Assembly: GCA_009841435.1 (NCBI GenBank)
Contig: VXLW01000016.1
Location: forward strand, 4,717-64,154
DNA: 59,438 nt
Origin: Dehalococcoidia bacterium
Lineage (GTDB): Bacteria; Chloroflexota; Dehalococcoidia; Tepidiformales; Tepidiformaceae
Direction: 5' to 3'
The notes under the pieces are model-generated. The model was not told the origin of the DNA. It saw only the letters and a list, made by a program, of their open reading frames with translations, and did no database searches. The position numbers and the translations under genes are program-made. Below, piece after piece: positions 9,154 through 16,867 of this stretch; positions within the stretch are counted from its first letter, which is position 1; each line of letters starts with the position of its first letter.

Positions 9154-9484
9154 CTAGTACGGCGACCCCGTCAGTGCAACCTTGACGATGAAGAACGCGC
9201 CAACCACAACACGGATGATGTTGCGGACGAACACTATGGGCGCGGCCCATTCGGTGAAACCGCCACACAGTCTCGACAGCCGCGTCCGTGTCGGGAACCG
9301 ATACCCATTTCATCCAGATAGACCACCACAGGCTGTTCGGTGATAGTCGAGAGACTGCCAACGCGGGATCGTGATGGTCGCGTGGACCGGGGACAATCCT
9401 TAGGCGAAAGTCGAAGTAGCCACCAACAGCCTCAGACACCAGTCCTACGATGAGTACTGCGACGGTAATGTGGTGCCAATCCAT
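9154..9484 (-). pseudogene. Frameshifted small two-helix membrane protein
   Basis: A strong ribosome site (GGAGGT, 4 nt) precedes ATG 9484, which opens MDWHHITVAVLIVGLVSEAV, a membrane helix. That frame continues to 9128 with an implausible His/Arg-rich tail. One frame over, the same DNA encodes a clear second helix, IVFVRNIIRVVVGAFFIVKV, ending ALTGSPY and a stop at 9154. The natural product is probably both helices joined, so a frameshift lies at roughly 9290-9320. Bases 8950-9153 and 9485-9571 hold nothing I can support. Confidence 0.5.
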
Positions 9485-9571
9485 GGGCACCTCCGTTCTG
9501 GTGATTGCGGCTCAAGCTCGGCCGCCCATCATGGGGCTAAGGATGCGATAGAACAGCGACTGCACTGCCGG

Positions 9572-10414
9572 TCAGGCCTGAGGCGGCGGCGGCGGCTGTC
9601 CCGGAGCAGCCTGTCGGTTGATACGGGTCTTGATTTCGCGCAGCGCCTCATCGAGTGACAGTGACTGAGCGTCTGCCGGTAGCGGGACAGCATCGTAGCC
9701 CGCCCCGTCGCTTGATGTTCTCCAGGCGACGATGCCGCCGCCGTCCAGATAGGTTCCGACCACGCGCTCCACCTGCCGAGTCACGCGTTCGATCCGGTCG
9801 TCGGGCCGAAGTCGCGCACCCCACAGGATGTACGTTGCGGGCGGAGCGCTGCGGCGCCAGAAGCCCCACGAGTCGATCTGCGTGTCGTGCTTCCGCCGGC
9901 CCAACTTGAGGTCTGTCGCGGCGAACTTGAGCTCCTTGCGCCTGTTCGACCAGTCACTCAGGGCGCCACGCGCCCGCGTTGACCCATAGGCCGGACCGCC
10001 TGTCACCTTTGCCTCAGCACAGACCAGCGGATCGTCCTCGCGGGCTGGCCACGCAATGTCGATCTGGTGGGTCTGCGAGAAGCCCTGCACCTCCTGCCGT
10101 GGTCTGATCTCCTGGCCCGTGGCGTTCTTCAACAGTTCCGCCAGGATCGTCGCAAACCAATTGCCCTTGTAGCGGTAGATGCCGCTCAGTCTGTTCGCAG
10201 CCGACGCATTTGGGTTGCCCATGCCGAGCGGGGCCACTTCGGCCGATCGATAACGATCGAGACACCACATCAGGCCGAGCCACTCCTCAGCGATCGCTCC
10301 GAAGGTTTGGAGCGCCGCGTCCCCCCGAACCCGCGCCAGCAAGTCGTCCCAGCGCTGCCCCGGATGGCCTACTTCGTCCTCGAGTCGCTGGGCGTCGGCC
10401 GCGTCGTTCGTCAC
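9572..10414 (-). CDS. Type II restriction endonuclease, PD-(D/E)XK-like
   Basis: Probable restriction enzyme partner of the methyltransferase encoded just upstream, 280 aa. The likely nuclease core is HQIDIAWP followed about 12 residues later by VCAEAKVTG (D...E-x-K), as in PD-(D/E)XK enzymes. A Lys/Arg-rich stretch (SNRRKELKFAATDLKLGRR) follows the core, and the C-terminus is proline-rich. I use the GTG start at 10414, because its GTGA overlaps the methyltransferase stop exactly; an ATG further upstream would lie inside the methyltransferase and add arginine-rich junk. Specificity is unknown and there is no close named homologue I can recall. Confidence 0.72.
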   Translation of the reverse strand: MTNDAADAQRLEDEVGHPGQRWDDLLARVRGDAALQTFGAIAEEWLGLMWCLDRYRSAEVAPLGMGNPNASAANRLSGIYRYKGNWFATILAELLKNATGQEIRPRQEVQGFSQTHQIDIAWPAREDDPLVCAEAKVTGGPAYGSTRARGALSDWSNRRKELKFAATDLKLGRRKHDTQIDSWGFWRRSAPPATYILWGARLRPDDRIERVTRQVERVVGTYLDGGGIVAWRTSSDGAGYDAVPLPADAQSLSLDEALREIKTRINRQAAPGQPPPPPQA

Positions 10415-12054
10415 ACTCGCCCCCGTGCCATTCCGAGGCGACCAATCCGCATAGCGTCCCAGGCACGCCGCAACAGCTGCACACGCGTGGCGCTCATGCT
10501 CATCGTCGAGTGCAGGAGCACATCGTCGACGCGGTCCACGACGGCGCTCCAGTCTCCAGCATGCAACCTGCAATTCAAGGGTTTCCACTCGCTCTTGATT
10601 GCGTTCCAGAACGCCTCCAGAGCCGGTAGCGGGGGCGCAGGGAGAAGCGCGGCCTCACGCGGCTCAAGCTTGAGAACCCCACCACCGTAGGAGCGGCCCC
10701 CGAGTTCAGCCCCGAGCGTGGTGAGGGAATTCAGCATCGCGAGCGGCAGGGCGCGGCGGACGAAAGCGGGTGCGTCGACGGCAAGATGCAGGCCGTGCAT
10801 TGAGTTCAGGAAGGAAACGCCTGCGTCGTTCGTCACGAGGCGCGGGAACCGGTGGCTCATGTAGGTGAAGAAGAAGTCGGGCGGCTTGCTCCCGGGCGGA
10901 CGCCACCACTGAGGTCGAATGCGGCACTTGTAGCGGTCTGGAATGTCCAGGCCCTCACCAACTCGCTTGTATGCCTCGACAGAGGCGGACTGATCCTCGG
11001 GTGCCGGACGAAACAACCACACGGGGTTTCCGTCTTCGCGCAGCCTTTCCCAATCAGCTGCAGTGAAGGCAAGGCTGTCGAAGTGCCTCGACCCGGGCGG
11101 GCTCGTCCTGAGGAGCTGGTCCTCCGTGAGACCGAACTCGCGGCGTGTTTCCTCACCGATGACGAAGTACTCGTTCGCGCCAGTGACGGTCCCCAGTTCG
11201 ATGCGCCCGTACTCAGCCTCCAGCCCCACGAAGGCGTCTACTCCGTGCCGGTAGGCTGTCGCCTGACGATCTGTCAGCAGAAGCGATGACCACTTCTCGC
11301 TGTTGAGAGCGATGTCGCGCCCGCTCAAAAACGGAACGATGTGTTCAAGATCGGAAGCGTCTGTTGCCTGGACGATGTGCGCGGCATCGGTCCCCCCTTC
11401 GCCGTCCGCGAGGAGCAGCACGACGTTCGCGAGTGCGTCGAATTGGAGGTGGCGAAAGGTCACGATGCCGACTCGGCCGAAGTGACGCTTTAGCCAGTCC
11501 CTCACAGGAGCGGCATAGTTGACGGTCAGCAACTCCGCTGGAAGGACCATCGCCAGCCTGCCACCGGGCTTGAGGAAGCTGGCGGCGTGCACGAGGCAGG
11601 CCGCCCAAGCGGACGCCAATCCACTCAACTGGACGCCCTGATCAAGGGCGGCCTTGTTTGCTGCGGCTCGAGTGTCGCCAACGTGGCCGTGATAGCGGAT
11701 GAAGGGCGGATTCCCCACGACAGCATCCGCTCCTGGCCCTCCCGGCGAAAGTGTTCCGGAGGTAACGTCGAAGACGCTGGAGCAGATGAGGGTCGCAGAT
11801 AGGTTGTCCGGTCCGAGCCGGTCAGCGGTCTGTCGGAGCGCCTCTTCGTCAATGTCGATGCCGAGGAGGGCGGGCTCCTCCACCCCGAGCATGCGGAGTT
11901 CGCGGCCAGCGGACTGGAGAAAAACGCCATCACCGCAGGTGGGATCGAGAACTGTGCCTGGATGGTCGCCGATGGCCCAGCGGGTCAAAAACGTGGCGAT
12001 CTGCGATGGTGTGTAGTAGGCACCCCGCGCCTTGCGAGCCACGTCTATCGCCAC
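10411..12054 (-). CDS. N6-adenine DNA methyltransferase of a restriction-modification system
   Basis: About 547 aa, a TaqI/Eco57I-like class I adenine methyltransferase. RGAYYTPSQIATFLTRWAI opens the domain, the SAM motif is VLDPTCGDGVFL, motif II is LLGIDIDEEAL, and the catalytic motif is NPPFIRYHG. The C-terminal ~250 residues would be target recognition. The start is GTG 12054 (GGAGGT 11 nt upstream) or the in-frame TTG 12060. Its stop overlaps the nuclease start as GTGA, so methylase and nuclease are made from one transcript, methylase first, as expected for establishing a new system. It protects host DNA by methylating the same site. Confidence 0.88.
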   Translation of the reverse strand: MAIDVARKARGAYYTPSQIATFLTRWAIGDHPGTVLDPTCGDGVFLQSAGRELRMLGVEEPALLGIDIDEEALRQTADRLGPDNLSATLICSSVFDVTSGTLSPGGPGADAVVGNPPFIRYHGHVGDTRAAANKAALDQGVQLSGLASAWAACLVHAASFLKPGGRLAMVLPAELLTVNYAAPVRDWLKRHFGRVGIVTFRHLQFDALANVVLLLADGEGGTDAAHIVQATDASDLEHIVPFLSGRDIALNSEKWSSLLLTDRQATAYRHGVDAFVGLEAEYGRIELGTVTGANEYFVIGEETRREFGLTEDQLLRTSPPGSRHFDSLAFTAADWERLREDGNPVWLFRPAPEDQSASVEAYKRVGEGLDIPDRYKCRIRPQWWRPPGSKPPDFFFTYMSHRFPRLVTNDAGVSFLNSMHGLHLAVDAPAFVRRALPLAMLNSLTTLGAELGGRSYGGGVLKLEPREAALLPAPPLPALEAFWNAIKSEWKPLNCRLHAGDWSAVVDRVDDVLLHSTMSMSATRVQLLRRAWDAMRIGRLGMARGRV

Positions 12055-12149
12055 GGTCAAGAGAAACCTCCGAGTCCTTGGGGAGGAGGTATCACCATCG
12101 TAGCGAGTAAAGCGATGCCTTGGCACGTGCCATTCGCCGCAGGCGTCTC

Positions 12150-12320
12150 GCGCTGGCGCTGCGCGCCAGCACCTCGCAGGGCGCTCATCAGCGTGGGCTG
12201 GTGAAGTTTGTCTCGATGCTGACCGTCGACGCAGTCTGCTTCCGCGATCACACGCTGCCGGGCCTGTTGTCCGCGCACAGATCGCAGATCACGTACTACG
12301 GTACGGCACGGGCTGCATGA
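12150..12320 (+). pseudogene. Decayed 3' fragment of the replication-relaxation-type gene
   Basis: This frame reads HQRGLVKFVSMLTVDAVCFR and then DHTLPGLLSAHRSQITYYG, closely matching the intact protein at 16868-18802 (HQRGLAEFVSMLALDARYSR, then DHTLLDLLPTHRSQITYRH). Homology ends after about 55 residues, before the conserved PDA...LEYERR segment, and the frame stops at 12320. There is no start or N-terminal part. It is a relic of a second family member in the same island. Confidence 0.75.
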
Positions 12321-12358
12321 TCCATCGCGCGCCTCGTTCACGTGAGTTCGTCGGCGCT

Positions 12359-12802
12359 TTAGGCCGGGCAAGCGTCGCTGGATGTGGAGAGTGAAGCCTC
12401 TTGGCGAGTGGCGGAGAACCAACCCGACAGCAAGTCCCACACCCTCGTGAACACAGATGCTGCGGTCAGCAGGCGGCCGAGGAAGGCCCTCCAGTCGAAC
12501 TTCCGGGAGTCCGGGCGACCATCATCTTGCATCACGAGCGTTTCCTGCCAGAGCATGTGAGCGAACTGGACAACCGGGGAGAGGGAAGCTTCCTGCTTGG
12601 CGTGCATGCGAGTCGCCCAGTCTCCAGCCAAGTAATGGTGGTTTGGACGCTGGGGGCTCCATAGCCAAAGGGACACCTGGCCACGGTGGTCGGGTGGAAG
12701 CGGCCTGCCCTCCGCGGTGCCGAGGAACCCAAGCTTGGCCCTAGCTTGCCGCGATGTCACCGCCTGTATCAGCTCGTCGCCCTCCCAAGTGATCAATGAC
12801 AT
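12359..12802 (-). CDS. Hypothetical protein
   Basis: 147 aa, family not recognised. It starts at ATG 12802 with a good ribosome site (GGGAGG about 6 nt upstream). The protein opens MSLITWEGDELIQAVTSRQA and is rich in Trp (WLWSPQRPNHHY, WDLLSGWF), with a moderately hydrophobic C-terminal third that is not a clear transmembrane helix. It lies between the two relics of the replication-relaxation family and runs opposite to them, so it may be a cargo gene that arrived with that insertion. No function can be given. Confidence 0.6.
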   Translation of the reverse strand: MSLITWEGDELIQAVTSRQARAKLGFLGTAEGRPLPPDHRGQVSLWLWSPQRPNHHYLAGDWATRMHAKQEASLSPVVQFAHMLWQETLVMQDDGRPDSRKFDWRAFLGRLLTAASVFTRVWDLLSGWFSATRQEASLSTSSDACPA

Positions 12803-12954
12803 CGGAATCCTCCCTTTTGGAGCCTTGAAGCGCTCAATCGCGATAGCGTGTCTGCATTTCTCACTCAGTGCCGAGATTAGCAGAATCGCGACGGCCAGGC
12901 GAGTTCTGGCTCACTACGACCTGCCCGAGGTCGCCGCGAGGCGGCTCGACACCA

Positions 12955-13036
12955 CGCGCGCACGGCGGAAGCGTTCGGCGACTCGCGGCACACGCTCTCG
13001 CGGTTCCATCGAGCGCGGCCAGGTTGGCCGCGCCTA
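12955..13036 (+). pseudogene. Decayed helix-turn-helix fragment of the same family
   Basis: The frame reads RTAEAFGDSRHTLSRF, nearly identical to RTAEAFGVSRHTLWRF in the intact protein at 16868, and DNA similarity continues to a GGCCGCGCC match at the end. Upstream VLAHYD may correspond to LLAHIE after an indel. The fragment has no start and runs into a stop at 13035. It is a relic of the N-terminal part of a family member. Confidence 0.7.
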
Positions 13037-13720
13037 GATCGGTCGGCGGGCGTAATCGTAGAACCGACGGCCTTGAAGCAAACCCTCGTACCATTCGCGC
13101 AAGCGGCGTGCGCCCCTGAAGCTCCGAGTGCCATGCACGAGCACGTAATTTTCGAGCGTTGACGGGTCCGGGCGATGCCCATCGGCGATCATGGCCCGGA
13201 GCTTGCGGACAGCGTGCTCCTTTCCGCCAGCGCCCAGGAAATTGTTGTGGCCATCGAAGGCAACGATCGAATCGAGAGCACTGCGGACAGGCTCGTCGAG
13301 TCGCAGAGGATCATCGTCCGGCGAGTCGATGTCCCATAGCGCATGAGCAGATGTCCGATGGATCCAAGGACTCATATCATCCAGTGAGCCCGGAATCACG
13401 CAGAGGGATCCGTCTCGCGCCAGGACCTCAGCCAACTCAAGGGTTTCGTGCGCGGGCCAGATCGCCAGAACCGCATTCCCCGGCCCGCTGGCTGTCCCGA
13501 TTCGCCTCCTGGCTTTGGGTGAGATCACGGTATAGGAGGCCGAGGCTTCCGCAAGAAACGGCCTGTTCTCGGTCATGCCCAGCGTATTCATGACCACAAG
13601 CCTCTCGCCGCTGTATGGCTCCGTTTCGAGCCACACGAATGCCGAGTGGAGTACTTCATCGGGGTCGACGTCGTCGTTGTCGAGTCCCGGCAGCCAGTAT
13701 GACTTGTATCTGTCCGTCAT
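13034..13720 (-). CDS. Hypothetical protein
   Basis: 228 aa, family not recognised. It begins at ATG 13720 (MTDRYKSYWLPGLDNDDVDP). Composition is that of an ordinary soluble cytosolic protein, acidic in its first 50 residues and basic at the end (RSFRGARRLREWYEGLLQGR). It is flanked by a relic of the replication-relaxation family and by the helicase, in an island containing a restriction-modification system, so a role in defence or mobile-element biology is possible but unsupported. The gap to the helicase (13721-13882) holds no gene. Confidence 0.65.
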   Translation of the reverse strand: MTDRYKSYWLPGLDNDDVDPDEVLHSAFVWLETEPYSGERLVVMNTLGMTENRPFLAEASASYTVISPKARRRIGTASGPGNAVLAIWPAHETLELAEVLARDGSLCVIPGSLDDMSPWIHRTSAHALWDIDSPDDDPLRLDEPVRSALDSIVAFDGHNNFLGAGGKEHAVRKLRAMIADGHRPDPSTLENYVLVHGTRSFRGARRLREWYEGLLQGRRFYDYARRPI

Positions 13721-13882
13721 CAGGACTCTCGTATCTATCCGTCAGCGCCGACTTTGCGCCATTGTAGCGAACGTGCGTTCGCAGGGTCGAGTACTTCCAC
13801 CCAGCGATTGCACTTTGTCGATCGCGCAACGAGTAGGGACTCTGACGCTAGCCAGCTCCGGGATGGTCCGGTAGGAAAGGGA

Positions 13883-16699
13883 TCAGCCCTTCCCGGCGAG
13901 GTTGCGGGTGTTGGTGCAGGGCTGGTCGGAAGCGAACTGCGAGCAGCCGAGAAAGGTGCCGGTGCGGCCGTGGCGAGTGACCATGACGCCCTGGCCGCAG
14001 ACCTCGCAGAGCGGCGGCGAGGCATCGCATGAACCGTCCGTGCAGCGCGCCGCGTCCCCGGTGATCACCACGAAGCCCTCGCTGCAGCTCGCGCAGCGCG
14101 GCGCGCGGTAGCGGCAGAAGGGGAAGTTGAGGCAGCCTATGCTGCGCCCGCTGGCCGAGACGTCGAGGCGGCCCGTGCGGCAGCGCGGGCAGGCCGCCGT
14201 GCGGTCCCGCCGGAACTCCCCCAGCCGCCGCACGCCCGCCGACTCGCGCAGCAGCTCGTCCACGAACACCGAGGGCCGGAGCGCATCGGCGACCAGGTAG
14301 GTCCCGCGCCGCGCGCGCGTGAGCGCGACGTAGAAGAGCCGCCGCTCCTCGGCGTGCGGGTAGCCGCCTCCGGGAGGCGGCGGCAGCACGAGGTCCAGGA
14401 GGGGGTCGTCGGCGATCTGCGCGGGGAAGCCGAGGCGGGCGTCGCGGAGGTCGAGCACGACGACGTAGTCGGCCTCGCGGCCCTTGGCCGCGTGGACCGT
14501 GCTGAACTCGACGCGCAGCCGTCCCCGGCGCGGCTTGGGAACCGCCTCGCGGCTGCCGCGGTATCGCCCCAGCACGAGCACGGAGAGCGGCGGGCCGTCG
14601 GTGCCCTCGCGCCCGGCGATGTCGCGCAGGACGTCCTCCACGCCGTCCCCCCGGTCGCCGCTGGCGATGACTGTGACGCCCCCGTCGGGGACGCCCTCGG
14701 CTGGGCGCAGCGCGCGCTGGGTCTGCTCGGGGTTGCGCGTCACGAAGGCGGTGGAGGGATCGAGGATGCCGCGCGCGAAGCGGAAGGTCCGCCCGAGCGC
14801 GCGCTCGCGCCCATGGCCGAGGTGGCGCCCGCAGTCGCGCGCGAGCGCCACGTCGGCGCCCGCGAAACGGTAGATCGACTGCCAGTCGTCTCCGACGAGG
14901 AAGTACGCGACGCCTTGGCCATTGAGCGCTTCAAGGAGCGCCATGCGCCCGGCGGAGATGTCCTGGAACTCGTCGACCAGCACGTAGCGGTAGGGCGACG
15001 GCCAGCGGCCCTCGCGGATGTGAGCGGCGGCGTCGTTGATCAGGTCGTGGAAGTCCTTCTCGCCGCCGAGCATCTCCCCGTAGCGCGCGAGCGCCTGCTC
15101 GAAGACGTCGAGGAACGCCTCGCCGCGCGCGGGGTCGGCGGAACCTCCGGCGCGTGCGCGCAACGTCTCCGGGGAGATGCCGCTCGTCTTGACGTGGCTG
15201 AGGACGGTCGCCACAAGCTGCGCCAGCCACGAGATCAGCCAGCGCGCGAGGTCCTGCAGCAGGGTCGCCATCGGCACCGGCTCGAAGGTCACGCCGGCCT
15301 CCGCGAGCAGCTCGCGCAGGCGCTCGCGGAGCGCGCCCTCCCGTCGCTGCCAGCTGTAGGTCTCGACGAGCGCCGTGCCGTAGCGCTCGTGGATGCCGCG
15401 CTTCCAGGAGACGCCCTGGGCGTAGCCCGACCAGCCAGGGGGCGGGCGCTCTTCGCGGTCGAGGGCGAAGTGCTCGATGTAGAGGTCGTGGTCGGGGAGG
15501 TGGAAGTCGGGGCGGTACTGGCGGTGCCACGCCGTGGCGGTCTCGACGGGGTAGGGGCGCTCGTAGTCGTAGCGGACGCCATTGAGGGTGAGGAAATTCG
15601 CGATCTCCAGCTCCTCGAAGCTCTTCACGAGGTCGCCCGCGAGCGTGCGCAGCTCGGAGCGGCGCACGTGGTCGTAGTAGGCGCCGGGCGTCTCGAAGTC
15701 GAACTGCGAGCGGTAGTCGCTGCGGTGGCGCTCGATGAACTCTGTCACGGCGCGGGCCTGGTTCGGATCGGCAAGCAGCTCGACGAGGATTGCGTCGATG
15801 GCGGCGATCAGCTTCGCCTCGTCCTCGGCCAGCTTCGAGAGCGCGGGCGAGCCCTCCGTATCGGCGATGACGCGCAGGCCGAAGGCGTGGAAGGTGGCGA
15901 CATGGGCGCCCCCGAGGTCGTCGGGGAGGCGCTCGCGGATCTCCTCAGCGGCTTTGCGGTTGAAGGCGAGGACGAGAATCTCGCCGGGCGATACGCCCTC
16001 GTTGCGGACGAGGTGGGCGACCTTGCCGGTGATGACGGCGGTCTTGCCCGTGCCGGCGCCGGCGAGCACGAGCGTGACATCCTCGTCGGTGGCGATGGCG
16101 GCTGCCTGCTCGTCGGTCGGAGGGTTGGAGAGCACGCCCGCGGTCGCCTGAGCTACGGCGGGCAGGCTGGAGGCGACGAAGCGGTCATTGGCTTCCTCGC
16201 GCGCCTGCTCAAAGGCGCCGGGGTTCGCGAAGGGGCCGATGCGTGCGAGCGCCCCGGCGGCGTCCGGGGGCAGGTGCGAGCGCAGCAGCGCCCCCGAGCA
16301 GCGCTGCACGGCGGTTGCGAGGTCCGCCTGGAGCTCAGTGCCGCCGGAGTGGCGGCGGTAGCGGTCGGTGCCGTGGAAGCCGGTCAGGCGTTCGCCGAGT
16401 TGAAGCAGGTCGCCAGCTACCTCGCCGGCGGCGCGGCTGGCTTCCTCGCGGACGGCTGCGACGAGGCGTTCGGCGTCGTCGCGCGTGAGTCCGCCGATGG
16501 CGTGGACGGTGCCCCCCGCCTCGCGGACGGTGAGGCGCGTCCAGAACCACGACGGGCGCGCCTCGATGCGGTCGATGGCGCCGACGGGGACGGCGGCGCG
16601 GCCCGCGAAGCGGAGCACGCCGCGCTCGAGCACGACGCCGGCAGGCCCGCCCGTGAGCAGGCGGACGAGGGTGGCTCTGGCGGCGGTGATCGGAGGCAT
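13883..16699 (-). CDS. UvrD/HelD-like DNA helicase with C-terminal zinc fingers
   Basis: 938 aa superfamily 1 helicase of the HelD (helicase IV) type. The N-terminus resembles the HelD-specific domain (WFWTRLTVREAGG). Walker A is GAGTGKTAVITGKVAHLV, then LAFNRKAAEEIRERL. Between the motor halves sits a HelD-type insert, YRPDFHLPDHDLYIEHFALD, nuclease-like but of unproven activity. Motif II is VDEFQDIS, then GDDWQSIYRFAGAD, with LFYVALTRARRGTYLV near the end. The last ~100 residues carry three cysteine clusters (CPRCRTGRL, CASC...CTDGSC, CEVCGQG...GCSQF), like topoisomerase-type zinc fingers, not usual for HelD. It would unwind DNA during repair, defence or element replication. ATG 16699 is the only convincing start. 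Confidence 0.87.
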   Translation of the reverse strand: MPPITAARATLVRLLTGGPAGVVLERGVLRFAGRAAVPVGAIDRIEARPSWFWTRLTVREAGGTVHAIGGLTRDDAERLVAAVREEASRAAGEVAGDLLQLGERLTGFHGTDRYRRHSGGTELQADLATAVQRCSGALLRSHLPPDAAGALARIGPFANPGAFEQAREEANDRFVASSLPAVAQATAGVLSNPPTDEQAAAIATDEDVTLVLAGAGTGKTAVITGKVAHLVRNEGVSPGEILVLAFNRKAAEEIRERLPDDLGGAHVATFHAFGLRVIADTEGSPALSKLAEDEAKLIAAIDAILVELLADPNQARAVTEFIERHRSDYRSQFDFETPGAYYDHVRRSELRTLAGDLVKSFEELEIANFLTLNGVRYDYERPYPVETATAWHRQYRPDFHLPDHDLYIEHFALDREERPPPGWSGYAQGVSWKRGIHERYGTALVETYSWQRREGALRERLRELLAEAGVTFEPVPMATLLQDLARWLISWLAQLVATVLSHVKTSGISPETLRARAGGSADPARGEAFLDVFEQALARYGEMLGGEKDFHDLINDAAAHIREGRWPSPYRYVLVDEFQDISAGRMALLEALNGQGVAYFLVGDDWQSIYRFAGADVALARDCGRHLGHGRERALGRTFRFARGILDPSTAFVTRNPEQTQRALRPAEGVPDGGVTVIASGDRGDGVEDVLRDIAGREGTDGPPLSVLVLGRYRGSREAVPKPRRGRLRVEFSTVHAAKGREADYVVVLDLRDARLGFPAQIADDPLLDLVLPPPPGGGYPHAEERRLFYVALTRARRGTYLVADALRPSVFVDELLRESAGVRRLGEFRRDRTAACPRCRTGRLDVSASGRSIGCLNFPFCRYRAPRCASCSEGFVVITGDAARCTDGSCDASPPLCEVCGQGVMVTRHGRTGTFLGCSQFASDQPCTNTRNLAGKG

Positions 16700-16867
16700 C
16701 GCTGGTCCGGGCTTCTCGGGCGGCTGGGAGCGGAGCGCGCGCCCGGCGGGGTCCGGGCGAGGCTATGCCTGCGTCGCGCTACGGGCACCCCACGCACGCC
16801 CTCGCCCGCCGGGGATGCGGAACGAAGCGAACGTATGTACGCTGGTAGTCCATGCGGGAGCGAAGCG

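Noticed and set aside
14354-16860. Long plus-strand open frame antisense to the helicase gene, continuous with the replication-relaxation frame
   Set aside because: It mirrors the helicase in high-GC DNA, has Ala/Arg/Gly/Val-rich filler and no family motifs; only the part from 16868 has a ribosome site and a real domain.
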